From contig NZ_PUHY01000014.1 in the NCBI RefSeq assembly GCF_002967765.1, positions 62,001-126,000 on the forward strand: 64,000 bases of DNA, in the 5' to 3' direction. The translations under genes and the position numbers were made by a program. The notes beneath the pieces are model-generated. The model was not told where the DNA came from, made no database searches, and worked only from the letters and a program-made list of their open reading frames with translations. Of this stretch, positions 52,492 through 61,459 are shown one piece after another (position 1 is the stretch's first letter; each line of letters opens with the position of its first letter). Origin of the DNA: Blastopirellula marina (GTDB taxonomy: Bacteria; Planctomycetota; Planctomycetia; Pirellulales; Pirellulaceae).

Positions 52492-53241
52492 ATGATTGAC
52501 GTAGAAAAAGAGTTCCCGCAGTACGATGTGATTGCTGTGGGGGCTCATCCCGACGACGTGGAAATTGCCTGTGGCGGCACGCTGGCCCGGCTATCGGACC
52601 TGGGACACAAGGTCGCGATCATCGATCTGACCGACGGCGAACCCACACCTCATTCGCCCGGCCCAGATATTCGCTTGGCCGAAGCGATGGAAGCGGCGAA
52701 GGTGCTGGGTGTGCATAAGCGAATCACGCTCGACTTGCCCAATCGGCGGCTGTTCGATTCGTTCGAGGCCCGCGTGATGCTGGCCAAGGAGTTCCGCAAG
52801 TATCGGCCGAAAGTGGTCCTCGGATTTGGCGATCGTACGCCGATGGCTTCCCCTGATCATTGGCAGGCCATGCAGATCACCGATGCGGCCGTTTTCTATT
52901 CGCGTCTGACCAAGTGGGACGAGCACTTCGACAACCTACCCGTTCACACGGTAAGTCGGCACTTGTATTACAAAATCGCCTTCGAGCCGATCAACAAGTT
53001 GGACGCGGCTGGCAGCTTTGTGCACGACATCACCGATACGCTAGAGCGGAAGATCGAAAGTGTGCGCTGCTACCAAACGCAATTTCCGCCGGCTAAAGAT
53101 TACATCTACGACCGCGTTCGCGGCGCGGCTATCTACCTGGGAGCGACCGCTGGCTATGGAGCGGGCGAGTTGTTCTACACCACCCGGGCTGTCGCCACGC
53201 CAGACATGATGCAGCTGCTCTTTCCGGAAGAGAAAGCGTAA
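52492..53241 (+). CDS. bshB1: PIG-L/LmbE deacetylase, BshB1-like
   Basis: The 249-residue zinc-dependent deacetylase has the metal motif [20 protein letters not shown] (AHPDD at about 18-22) and the third ligand in [42 protein letters not shown] and [11 protein letters not shown] follow the BshB1 pattern, an enzyme that removes acetyl from GlcNAc-malate in bacillithiol synthesis. Presence of bacillithiol in this organism is inference; a related sugar deacetylase role is possible. It follows cobL by 62 bp. Confidence 0.82.
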   Translation: MIDVEKEFPQYDVIAVGAHPDDVEIACGGTLARLSDLGHKVAIIDLTDGEPTPHSPGPDIRLAEAMEAAKVLGVHKRITLDLPNRRLFDSFEARVMLAKEFRKYRPKVVLGFGDRTPMASPDHWQAMQITDAAVFYSRLTKWDEHFDNLPVHTVSRHLYYKIAFEPINKLDAAGSFVHDITDTLERKIESVRCYQTQFPPAKDYIYDRVRGAAIYLGATAGYGAGELFYTTRAVATPDMMQLLFPEEKA

Positions 53242-53263
53242 CGTCTAACAGGCTGCTGGGCCG

Positions 53264-54220
53264 CTAAACCGAGCGATACTTCCGCAAGCATTCAAGCGTC
53301 GCCAGGATGTCGGCTGGGATCGGGGCCTCGAATTCGAGCGGTTCGCCGGTTACGGGATGCTTGACCTTTAAGCGGCGTGCGTGCAATGCCGTTCGCGTGA
53401 GAACGACTTGAGCGTTGTCGTTGCGAGCAATATCACCGACCGTCATCCGGGCTCGATTGCCGTACATGCGATCGCATAGAACAGGATGGCGAACGTGGGC
53501 CAGGTGAACGCGAATTTGATGCGTGCGGCCCGTCTTCGGGAAAACGCGAAACGCGGCGAAGCCTTCGAAGCGTTCGTCGACTTCATAAAACGTTTGGGCT
53601 TCCTTGGCATCAGGATCGTCGCGGACGATCGACATTCGTTCGCGATACCGTGGATGAGGGCCGATCGGTTCGTTGATGATGTCGCGATCACGGTCGGGAC
53701 AGTTAGCAACAATCGCGAAGTACTCTTTCTCGGTCTCGCGGTCAGCAAATTGTCGCGAGAGTTCTTCGTGGGCTTCGTTGTTCTTGGCGATGACCAACAC
53801 GCCGCTTGTGTCGCGGTCTAAGCGATGGACGATGCCAGGTCGCGAAGATCCACCAATGTCGCTCAGCTGACGGAATTTGGCGATCAGGGCCGCGGTGAGC
53901 GTGCCGTCCCAGTGCCCCTTGGCCGGATGCGTGACCATGCCGGGCGGCTTGTTGATGGCCGCCAGGTGTTCGTCCTGGTAGAGGATATCGAGGTCGACTT
54001 CTTCCGGGGTTTGCTCTTCTTCGCGGGCGTCGATTTGCGGGTAGTCGAGCACGTCGCCGGTGCGCAGCTTATGCGACGGCTTGGCAGGTTGTCCATCGAC
54101 GGTGATCTGGCCGGCGTCGATCGCCTCACGCACTTGAGCTCGGCTCGCCTTCTTGATTCGGCGGGTCAGAAATTGATCGAGCCGCTGTCCGGCATCTGCG
54201 CTTTCGACCGTGTATCGCAT
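53264..54220 (-). CDS. RluA-family pseudouridine synthase (RluD type)
   Basis: The 318-residue protein modifies uridines in rRNA or tRNA. An N-terminal S4 RNA-binding domain (residues about 12-70: QRLDQFLTRRIKKASRAQVREAI) precedes the catalytic domain. That domain has PPGMVTHPAKGHWDGT, the catalytic Asp in HRLDRDTSGVLVIAKN, and FPKTGRTHQIRVHLAHVRHPVLCD. S4 plus this motif set suggests RluD (23S rRNA), but RluC cannot be excluded. The ATG at 54220 is preferred to 54265. Confidence 0.93.
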   Translation of the reverse strand: MRYTVESADAGQRLDQFLTRRIKKASRAQVREAIDAGQITVDGQPAKPSHKLRTGDVLDYPQIDAREEEQTPEEVDLDILYQDEHLAAINKPPGMVTHPAKGHWDGTLTAALIAKFRQLSDIGGSSRPGIVHRLDRDTSGVLVIAKNNEAHEELSRQFADRETEKEYFAIVANCPDRDRDIINEPIGPHPRYRERMSIVRDDPDAKEAQTFYEVDERFEGFAAFRVFPKTGRTHQIRVHLAHVRHPVLCDRMYGNRARMTVGDIARNDNAQVVLTRTALHARRLKVKHPVTGEPLEFEAPIPADILATLECLRKYRSV

Positions 54221-54347
54221 GGTTGCTCTGAAGCCGCGATTAGGTCGCGGAAGTGGGGGTATCAAACGAAAACCGCATGGCCTTTACCCAGCCATGCGGA
54301 TGAATTGTTGGAAATGTGAGCGGCACACCAAGCCGCCAGGCGGAAGC

Positions 54348-55532
54348 CTACTTGGGATCGGCCGAGGCTTCTTCCTCTTCCGCTGGCTTCTGTTCCGTCA
54401 TCGGCTCTTCTTTGGCCGGTTCAGCGGGAGTTTCTGCGGCTGGCTCTTCCTTCATGGCTTCTTCCTTTGCCGGTTCCTCAGGCTTCGCTGCGTCTTCCGC
54501 AGGTTTTTCTGGTTCGGCTGCGGTTTCCGCCTTAGGTTCCTCGGCCTTCATGGGCTCTTCCGCTGGTTTTTCGCTGCTCGCCGCTTCTTCCTTCTCGGTG
54601 AAGGAGGATGGCTTCGGTGCGTTTTCGCCGCTGGCACCATTCAGGTCCATGCTAGGCGTGAAGAGCGGATCTGATTCGCTACCTGGCAAGGCACCGCCTG
54701 GGGTGCCCGTTCCCGGAAGGCCCGTTCCTGGCAGTCCGGTACCTGGCATGGCACCACCTGGCGAGTCGAACAAACCGCCCGACGGGGCTTCGAGGTTCAT
54801 GTCCATACCTGGAATGCTGCCACCCAGCGGGGTTCGGCTCTTGGCAGCTGCTTCCGCGGTGTGTGCGGCGAAGTCTTGCTCGCGGTACCAAGCATAAAAG
54901 CCATCTTCGCCGGTCACGGCGGGGTTGTTCAGGCGATCGATCCGTTCCTGAGCGACCTTGGCAGTGTTGGTCTCTGGCCAGATGGTGATGATCTCTTCGA
55001 AGTTGGCTTTCGCCTTACCGAGCGATTCCTTGGTGGCTTGCAGTTCGTAAGCTTCCGCCATCGCCCACAGGGCTTTGACTTTCAGGATTGGCAGGTCGGT
55101 CTCGTCGTACACCTTCTGAAAGGCCTGGACGGCGCGGTCCAAGTCGGCGGTGGCGGACTTCGGATCGCTGAACGCCAAGTCACTGGCTTGGGTCAAGATT
55201 TGCTGACCGTAGAAGTACTCCGACCACAGCGCGGGACGGGACTTACCGTAATCTTTGGAAATGGTGGCGAAGTCGTCGGCGACTTGCTTCTGAGCAACGT
55301 CGTCGTCAGCAACGCGGAACGACTGATCGAGCACGGTGTAAACCGATTGCCATTCCTTATCTTGAATCGGACCGGAGCCCTGCATCATGACCACGTAGCC
55401 GATGTAGGCCAGCAACACGGCCAGAAGGATGCCGCCAATCAGCGTGGCATGTGGGCGTGCCGATTCGAAAGCCCCTTCCAGGAAGTGAGCCAGGGAATTC
55501 TCTTGAATTTCGTGCCGTCGTTCCGACTTCAT
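54348..55532 (-). CDS. Membrane-anchored TPR-like protein with acidic Pro/Ala/Glu tail
   Basis: From the ATG at 55532 the protein has 394 residues. A short cytoplasmic start (MKSERRHEIQENSLAHFL) is followed by one membrane helix at about 29-52. Residues about 60-220 are helical and TPR-like (SDLAFSDPKSATADLDRAVQAFQKVYDE and following), as in YfgM-type proteins. After this comes a Gly/Pro/Thr-repeat linker (GMPGTGLPGTGLPGTGTPGG, about 265-285) and a tail of about 85 residues rich in Glu, Ala, Pro and Lys. It may be an envelope scaffold or translocon-associated protein; that is inference from architecture. Confidence 0.78.
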   Translation of the reverse strand: MKSERRHEIQENSLAHFLEGAFESARPHATLIGGILLAVLLAYIGYVVMMQGSGPIQDKEWQSVYTVLDQSFRVADDDVAQKQVADDFATISKDYGKSRPALWSEYFYGQQILTQASDLAFSDPKSATADLDRAVQAFQKVYDETDLPILKVKALWAMAEAYELQATKESLGKAKANFEEIITIWPETNTAKVAQERIDRLNNPAVTGEDGFYAWYREQDFAAHTAEAAAKSRTPLGGSIPGMDMNLEAPSGGLFDSPGGAMPGTGLPGTGLPGTGTPGGALPGSESDPLFTPSMDLNGASGENAPKPSSFTEKEEAASSEKPAEEPMKAEEPKAETAAEPEKPAEDAAKPEEPAKEEAMKEEPAAETPAEPAKEEPMTEQKPAEEEEASADPK

Positions 55533-55781
55533 CGCTATTTCAACGCTGGATAGTGGGGCGGTAAGGGAAACGGACGTTAGCGGCAAATAACCGCTAAAAT
55601 GTTTCCTGTAAAATGCTTAGATACAAGCGACTGAGTATAGGAGAACGCGACAAATAGCGTCAATAGCACTGCGGGCATGCGTTTGGGGCGTCATTGCATC
55701 ACTTTGCGAAGCCAGGGATGATAGAGAACCACCCTAACTTGTCGCAAATTCGCTGCTCGTCGACCCAGAAGGAAGAAGACC

Positions 55782-56729
55782 TTGGAATTGAACCAAAGGG
55801 CCCATGCCTTGGTCCAGCCGATTCTCGCCGCCCCAAGCGAGATCAACGCCGAAGTGTCGCAGCTGGCATGTGGAGCCCATGTGCTCGATCTGGGAGTCCA
55901 AGCGGGACGCGGGGGACTGGAAGCGGGCCGACAGCTGGCCGAGATCTGTCTGGCAGGACTGGCGAACGTCGACTTCGTGCCGAGCCAATTTCACGGAACG
56001 CGCACCTCGGTCCAAGTTCGCTCCGATCACCCGCTGCTGGCCTGTTTGGGATCGCAATACGCCGGCTGGCAGATCAAAAGGGAAAAGTTCTTTGGCATGG
56101 GCTCGGGGCCGATGCGGATCAAAGCGGGCAAAGAGCCGGTCATTCAGGAGTTGGGCCTCAAAGACGATTCGCCCCTGGCCGTCGGTATCCTGGAAACCTC
56201 CCAGCTTCCTGACGACGCCGTGTGCGAAAAGATGGCCGCCGACTGCCAGGTTTCACCCGATCAGCTGTTTTTGTTAGCCGCCCGAACAGCCAGCATCGCC
56301 GGGCATGTGCAAGTGGTCGCTCGCAGCGTCGAAACCTGTTTGCACAAGCTGCACGAACTTCATTTCGATTTAAGCACCATCGAAAGTGGCTACGGTATCG
56401 CTCCCTTGCCGCCGATTGCCGCGGATGATGTCGTGGGGATCGGACGAACCAATGATGCGATTCTGTACGGAGCAAGCGTCACGCTGTGGGTTCGCGAGTC
56501 AACGGAGAAGCTGCGCGAGGTTGGTGAGAAGCTCCCTAGCAATACGTCGTCGATGTATGGCGAACCGTTCGAGAAGATCTTGCGGGACGCGAAGTTCGAC
56601 TTCTACCAGATCGATCCGCTGCTATTCAGCCCGGCGGAAGTTTGCCTGGTTAGCCTGAAGGATGGGCAAACGACGATCGTCGGCGAGCGGAACGACGCCG
56701 TCCTGGCGAAGTCGTTCGGACAAGGTTAA
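55782..56729 (+). CDS. mch: Methenyltetrahydromethanopterin cyclohydrolase
   Basis: Mch interconverts methenyl- and formyl-tetrahydromethanopterin in archaeal-type C1 transfer, used by methylotrophs and many planctomycetes for formaldehyde oxidation or detoxification. The 315-residue protein has family stretches AGRGGLEAGRQLAEICLAGL, QYAGWQIKREKFFGMGSGPMR, ARTASIAGHVQVVARSVET and LHFDLSTIESGYGIAPLPPIAADDVVGIGRTNDAILYG. The TTG at 55782 with GAAGGAAG upstream is the best start. It is followed by an ATP-grasp gene after 7 bp, which fits the C1 operons of other bacteria. Confidence 0.96.
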   Translation: MELNQRAHALVQPILAAPSEINAEVSQLACGAHVLDLGVQAGRGGLEAGRQLAEICLAGLANVDFVPSQFHGTRTSVQVRSDHPLLACLGSQYAGWQIKREKFFGMGSGPMRIKAGKEPVIQELGLKDDSPLAVGILETSQLPDDAVCEKMAADCQVSPDQLFLLAARTASIAGHVQVVARSVETCLHKLHELHFDLSTIESGYGIAPLPPIAADDVVGIGRTNDAILYGASVTLWVRESTEKLREVGEKLPSNTSSMYGEPFEKILRDAKFDFYQIDPLLFSPAEVCLVSLKDGQTTIVGERNDAVLAKSFGQG

Positions 56730-56736
56730 TCGCCGC

Positions 56737-57642
56737 ATGAATTCAACCGACACGCTGCCCCGCGTTGGGGTGCTTGCCAACGAAGATAGCTGGTATTTCC
56801 AAGATCTGGAACGCGCCGCCCAGGGGCTTGCCGACGTTCAGCGGATTGAGTTTACGTCCCTGCAATCCAGGATTGGAGGACCGGAGACGATCAGCGCCGA
56901 GTCGTTAATCTCAGGCCAGTACGATGCGATTGTCGTTCGTTCGATGCCACCCGGTTCGCTGGAGCAGGTCGTCTTTCGGATGGATGCCTTGGCGGGACTC
57001 GAACGGCAGGGCGTGCTGGTGGTCAACCCGCCCAAGTCGATGGAACTGGCGATTGATAAGTATCTTTCACTCTCCAAACTAGCCGAAGCGGGCTTTCGGG
57101 TTCCTGAGACCCATGTGTGCCAAACCTGGCAAGACGCCGTGACGGCGTTGGAACAACTCGGTCCTTCGGTGGTCGTGAAACCGATTTTCGGTGGAGAAGG
57201 GCGGGGGATCATGCGGGTCGATGATCCGGACCTAGGGCATCGCGTGTTCAAAACGCTCGAGCAGATGGGACAAATCATCTACATGCAGCGTTTCATTCCA
57301 CATCCCGGGTATGATCTGCGGGTGATGGTCCTGGGTGATCAGATGTGGGGCATGCGGCGTAGCTCGGCGGACAATTGGCGAACCAATCTCAGCCGCGGCG
57401 CGACTGCCGCACCGGAATCGATCCCCGGCGAAGTCGCCGAGGTGGCTCAAGCGGTGATGAAAACATTGGATCTTTCGATCGCCGGGCTCGACTTCTTGCC
57501 CGATGGGGAAGGGGGCTGGTACCTCTTGGAAGTGAATGCGGTACCAGGCTGGAAAGGGCTGTCGGCAGCATGTGAAGTCGATATCGCCGCCAAGTTGATC
57601 GATTACGTGAGGGAAAGGATTGCATGTCGGAAGCCACACTGA
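56737..57642 (+). CDS. RimK-like ATP-grasp ligase, probably for tetrahydromethanopterin
   Basis: From the ATG at 56737 the protein has 301 residues with an ATP-grasp domain. SVVVKPIFGGEGRGIMRVDD is the ATP-binding glycine-rich loop, followed by YMQRFIPHPGYDLRVMVLGDQ and DFLPDGEGGWYLLEVNAVPGWKGL, which carries metal ligands. RimK-type ligases add glutamate to cofactors; an ATP-grasp gene next to mch in methylotrophs is proposed to act in tetrahydromethanopterin synthesis. The 7-bp gap to mch and 19-bp overlap with the next gene show translational coupling. Reaction is inferred from context. Confidence 0.85.
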   Translation: MNSTDTLPRVGVLANEDSWYFQDLERAAQGLADVQRIEFTSLQSRIGGPETISAESLISGQYDAIVVRSMPPGSLEQVVFRMDALAGLERQGVLVVNPPKSMELAIDKYLSLSKLAEAGFRVPETHVCQTWQDAVTALEQLGPSVVVKPIFGGEGRGIMRVDDPDLGHRVFKTLEQMGQIIYMQRFIPHPGYDLRVMVLGDQMWGMRRSSADNWRTNLSRGATAAPESIPGEVAEVAQAVMKTLDLSIAGLDFLPDGEGGWYLLEVNAVPGWKGLSAACEVDIAAKLIDYVRERIACRKPH

Positions 57643-59312
57643 CTACGCCTGTCTTCAATGTTGGTCTCTTGCTAGACGAGATCGCTCAGACACGTCCGGA
57701 TGGCGTCGCCATCGCGGTGCCTGGTAAACGAAACAAGGATGGCAGCCGAAAGTACGATACGATCACGTTCGCTGGCCTGGCTGAAGACAGTACAAAGGTC
57801 GCCGCTGGCCTCGCGCAAATGGGGGTGACACCAGGGACGCGACTGGCTTTGATGGTGCGGCCGGGAATCGATTTTGTTTCCTTAGTGTTCGCCTTGTTTA
57901 AAGTCGGGGCGGTTAGCATCTTGATTGATCCGGGGATGGGCAAGAAGAACGTTCTTTCCTGCCTCGATCAGGTCAAGCCAAAGGGATTCGTGGCAATTCC
58001 GATCGTGCACGCGGTTCGTAAGCTGTGTGGTCGACGCTACAAGGAATCGACGTTCAATGTGACCGCAGGCAAACGTTGGTTCTGGGGTGGGGCGACGTTG
58101 GATGAGTTGCGTAAGACCGAGGTAGGCGACTTCCGTCCGTTTGAAGCGGAAGCAGACGATCAAGCCGCGATCATTTTCACGTCTGGCAGCACCGGTCCGC
58201 CGAAGGGAGTGGAGTTCCGTCACGAAGGGTTCCGCCGCCAAGTGCAGTTCATTCAAGAGCGATACGAGATCCAACCGGGCGAGGTCGATGTGCCTGGCTT
58301 CCCGTTGTTTGGGCTGTTCAACAGCGCGATGGGAGTGACGTCGGTGATTCCGGAAATGGATTTCAGCCGCCCGGCAACTGTCGATCCGAAGAATATCCTG
58401 GAAGCGGTTGGCGATTGGGAAGCAACCCAATCGTTCGCTTCGCCAGCGGTGTGGAACGCGGTGGGGCAATTTTGCGAGCGGGAAGGGCTGTGGATGCCCA
58501 GTCTCAAACGCGTACTTTCGGCCGGGGCACCGGTTCCTCCGCATGTCTTGAAACGGATGAAAGCGGCCGCGCCCAACGCCGAAATGTACACACCGTACGG
58601 AGCGACCGAGGCCTTACCGGTGGCGTCGATCTCGGCCAGCGAAGTGCTGGGCGAAACGATCGAGCGATCGCGCGAAGGGGGCGGCACGTGCGTTGGCAGT
58701 CGTTTCCGCGGGATTGACTGGCAAGTGATCGCGATCTCGGACGAGCCGCTCGATACGATCGATCAGATTCAACCGCTTCCCCGGGGCGAGATCGGCGAGC
58801 TGATTGTCCACGGTCCGGTGATTACGCATCGCTACGCCACCAGCGAGGAAGCGACCCGTTTGGCGAAAATCCACGATGGCGACGCCATATGGCATCGCAT
58901 GGGGGATGTCGGTTATCTCGACCAACAAGATCGCTTCTGGTTTTGCGGGCGAAAATCGCATCGCGTCCTGACGGCCGAAGGAACGATGTTCACGATTCCG
59001 GTCGAGTCGATCTTCAACACGCATGAGAAGATCTTCCGTAGTGCCCTGGTCGGTATTGGGCCGGAAGGGGCAAAGATACCCGTGGTGATCGTCGAGCCGT
59101 GGTCTGGGCAGTATCCTAATACGCCGGAAGAAATTGACGCCCTATTGGACGAACTGCACGAGATCGGCAATAAAAACCCGCTTACGCAGCGAATTGAACA
59201 TTTCCTGCTGCACCCCAACTTCCCGGTCGATGTCCGGCATAACGCGAAGATATTCCGCGAAAAGCTGACGATCTGGGCCGAGGATCGCCTGGATGCGATT
59301 TTGCCGGGGTAA
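57624..59312 (+). CDS. OleC-like AMP-dependent fatty-acyl ligase / beta-lactone synthetase
   Basis: The 562-residue ANL-family enzyme has the P-loop IIFTSGSTGPPKGVEF (about 182-197), the A5 motif YTPYGATEALP and a C-terminal domain with GRKSHRVLTAEG. FALFKVGAVSILIDPGMGKKN and LDQVKPKGFVAIP fit OleC, which makes beta-lactones from 2-alkyl-3-hydroxy acids in long-chain olefin synthesis. Its partner OleD lies two genes downstream. OleA and OleB are not in the window. It overlaps the ATP-grasp gene by 19 bp; GAGGGAAAGG precedes the ATG. It could be a plain fatty acyl ligase. Confidence 0.85.
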   Translation: MSEATLTTPVFNVGLLLDEIAQTRPDGVAIAVPGKRNKDGSRKYDTITFAGLAEDSTKVAAGLAQMGVTPGTRLALMVRPGIDFVSLVFALFKVGAVSILIDPGMGKKNVLSCLDQVKPKGFVAIPIVHAVRKLCGRRYKESTFNVTAGKRWFWGGATLDELRKTEVGDFRPFEAEADDQAAIIFTSGSTGPPKGVEFRHEGFRRQVQFIQERYEIQPGEVDVPGFPLFGLFNSAMGVTSVIPEMDFSRPATVDPKNILEAVGDWEATQSFASPAVWNAVGQFCEREGLWMPSLKRVLSAGAPVPPHVLKRMKAAAPNAEMYTPYGATEALPVASISASEVLGETIERSREGGGTCVGSRFRGIDWQVIAISDEPLDTIDQIQPLPRGEIGELIVHGPVITHRYATSEEATRLAKIHDGDAIWHRMGDVGYLDQQDRFWFCGRKSHRVLTAEGTMFTIPVESIFNTHEKIFRSALVGIGPEGAKIPVVIVEPWSGQYPNTPEEIDALLDELHEIGNKNPLTQRIEHFLLHPNFPVDVRHNAKIFREKLTIWAEDRLDAILPG

Positions 59313-59373
59313 ACTAGCAATAGACTGCCCGGATTTGATCTCGCTCGTCTGACCGAAAAGGCTTGTCCCACCC

Positions 59374-60303
59374 ATGCATTTGAAGTGCCCTCACTGCTCG
59401 ACCGTGCTGAATGTTACCTCGCCGGCGGGGACCCAGGTTCAATGTCCCACCTGCCAGGGCGTGTTCATGGTGCCCCAAGCCACGCCACAAGTTGGGCCCG
59501 TGGTTACGCCAAAGGCGACTGGCAGCCGAGCACCCGCCAAGCCTGAGGCCACCGGCACGGAAGAAGGGGACGCCGAAGCCGACGGAACGGGACGCGAAAT
59601 CCCTTGGAATGCGATCATCAAGACGGGCTACATCGTTTTTGGCAGTTTGTTTTCAGCCGCGGCTCTGTTTTTGATTTACCTGTTTGTCACGGCCAACGTT
59701 GGCGATCCCGAAGAGGTTGTGGTCGACGAGAGCGATTTCAATCGAGGCAATCAAATTCAGGAACGTATCACCCAATCGGAGACGGGTGAGAAATACATCA
59801 AGTGGATTCCCGCGAAGAATTCCGCCACCATGGAAGGCTTCAAAGTGAAGGTCAACCACGTCGATTGGGGCGAAGTTCGAGGTCGGGATGAACGGGGCGA
59901 GTTGGTCACTTCAGGCCGTCCGTATATCAATGTCTACTTGGAATTATCGAACCGATCCGATAAGACTTTCCATTTCGAAAGCTGGTACGGCAACGTCTTC
60001 ACCTCGCCGAGTGGCGCCCTGAGAACGGCACAGATTTCGGACGATAACAAGCGGACCTTCGATCCGATCATGTTCGATGACCTGGCCGATTTGAAATGGT
60101 GGACGAAGGAGAAAACCTTCGTGCCGCTGGAAGAGGGAACCGACGTGATCGTGTTTGATGTTCCGGAAGACTTCGATCCGGCCTCGATCGAGAACCTTTA
60201 CCTCGACCTGCCAGGCGAAGCGGTCACACGCGATGGAGCGAGTTCGGCAATGAGCGGATCGTACCGTTTCCAGATTCCTAAATCGATGATTCAAGGCCTC
60301 TAG
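59374..60303 (+). CDS. Zinc-ribbon membrane protein, function unknown
   Basis: The 309-residue protein starts MHLKCPHCSTVLNV, with CPHC and CPTC forming a ribbon (residues 5-27). After a Pro/Thr-rich linker there is one membrane helix at about 86-110 and an extracytoplasmic beta-rich domain (about 120-309). That domain has FKVKVNHVDWGEVRGRDERGE and YINVYLELSNRSDKTFHF, resembling DUF4352-type immunoglobulin-like folds. It sits between the OleC- and OleD-like genes in the same direction, so it may be co-transcribed. Its TAG stop is also the first three bases of repeat copy D. Confidence 0.75.
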   Translation: MHLKCPHCSTVLNVTSPAGTQVQCPTCQGVFMVPQATPQVGPVVTPKATGSRAPAKPEATGTEEGDAEADGTGREIPWNAIIKTGYIVFGSLFSAAALFLIYLFVTANVGDPEEVVVDESDFNRGNQIQERITQSETGEKYIKWIPAKNSATMEGFKVKVNHVDWGEVRGRDERGELVTSGRPYINVYLELSNRSDKTFHFESWYGNVFTSPSGALRTAQISDDNKRTFDPIMFDDLADLKWWTKEKTFVPLEEGTDVIVFDVPEDFDPASIENLYLDLPGEAVTRDGASSAMSGSYRFQIPKSMIQGL

Positions 60304-60370
60304 CAGACTGTTGAGTTTCTCAGATCGGCTCCGTTCTTGAGATTGAAGCAGAAAATCAACCGACTGCTAG
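60301..60370. repeat. Dispersed repeat, copy D (core deleted, 70 bp)
   Basis: It has the left arm of copy B (TAGCAGACTGTTGAGTTTCT, then CAGATCGGCTCCGTT), the first bases of the core (TTGAGATTG), and then directly the right arm (GAAGCAGAAAATCAACCGAC, then TGCTAG). About 85 bp of core and about 11 bp of arm are missing. It overlaps the stop codon of the zinc-ribbon gene and lies 29 bp before the OleD-like start. Confidence 0.88.
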
Positions 60371-60399
60371 TTGGTAACTACGCGGAGCAATACTTGAGC

Positions 60400-61395
60400 A
60401 TGCTGGTCACCGGCGGAGGAGGATTCCTCGGCCGCTACATCGTTGAGCAGTTACTGGAACTGGGGGAAGAAGTCCGCGTTCTCAGCCGGCAGCGCTACCC
60501 AGAGCTCGAGCAGTTGGGGGTCGAATGCTTCCAAGGCGATCTCCGAGACAAAGAGGCCGTGGAGAAAGCGGTTCGCGGCTGTGAGGTTGTGTTTCATGTC
60601 GCTGCAATTGCTGGCATCTGGGGACGTTGGCCCGACTATTACGGGATCAACGTGGAAGGAACCCAGAACATTATTGCGGCCTGCGAAGCTTGGAACGTCG
60701 AGCGACTGGTTTACTGTAGCAGTCCCAGCGTGACCTTCGACGGCACTGATCAAAAAGGGGTGAACGAATCAGCCCCCTATCCAGAAATGTGGCTGGCTCA
60801 TTACCCGCATTCCAAGGCACTCGCCGAACAGATGGTGCTGGCCGCCAATCGGCCTGGTTCGCTGCTGACGTGTGCCCTGCGACCCCATTTGATCTGGGGG
60901 CCACGCGACCAGCATTTGATTCCGCGCCTCATTCAGCGTGCGAAAACAGGCAAGTTGCGGATTGTGGGTGATGGTAAAAACTTGGTTGATATGGTTTACG
61001 TCGAGAATGCCGCATCTGCCCACATTCAAGCCGCCGGAGCGCTGTTGATCGCTCCAGATCAGGTTGGGGGCAAGGCCTACTTCATTACGCAAGGGGCTCC
61101 TGTCCGCCTGTGGGACTGGATCAATGACATTTTGGCGTTGGAGGGGCTTCCCCCGGTTCGCAAACGGGTTTCGGCAAACGTTGCCTATTATGCCGGTGCG
61201 ATGATGGAAACGGCCTATAAAATGGTCGGTCGAATGAAGGAAGAACCACGGATGACTCGCTTCCTGGCGAGGCAGTTAGCGACCCATCATTATTTTGATA
61301 TCTCCTCTGCACGTCACGACTTGCAATATGCACCCAAAGTCTCGACGGAAGAGGGGATGCGTCGTCTGGGCGAGGAATTGGCTTCTCGCAGGTGA
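60400..61395 (+). CDS. OleD-like NAD(P)-dependent 2-alkyl-3-oxoalkanoate reductase
   Basis: The 331-residue short-chain dehydrogenase of the extended (3-beta-HSD) type has GGGGFLGRYIVEQL as nucleotide loop (about 5-18) and Tyr/Lys in AHYPHSKALAEQMV (about 144-157). The OleD-like stretch TCALRPHLIWGPRDQHLIPRLIQRA and DGKNLVDMVYVENAASAH follow. OleD reduces the beta-keto acid made by OleA before OleC acts. The ATG at 60400 is taken; a TTG at 60394 is better spaced from GGAG and is equally possible. The frame open from 60337 lies within repeat D and is not native. Confidence 0.86.
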   Translation: MLVTGGGGFLGRYIVEQLLELGEEVRVLSRQRYPELEQLGVECFQGDLRDKEAVEKAVRGCEVVFHVAAIAGIWGRWPDYYGINVEGTQNIIAACEAWNVERLVYCSSPSVTFDGTDQKGVNESAPYPEMWLAHYPHSKALAEQMVLAANRPGSLLTCALRPHLIWGPRDQHLIPRLIQRAKTGKLRIVGDGKNLVDMVYVENAASAHIQAAGALLIAPDQVGGKAYFITQGAPVRLWDWINDILALEGLPPVRKRVSANVAYYAGAMMETAYKMVGRMKEEPRMTRFLARQLATHHYFDISSARHDLQYAPKVSTEEGMRRLGEELASRR

Positions 61396-61459
61396 CTTGT
61401 CAAGCTTCCTGGGAATCGGTAGCTTGAACGGTTTCCGTTAAATTGCCGAGGATGGGCAA

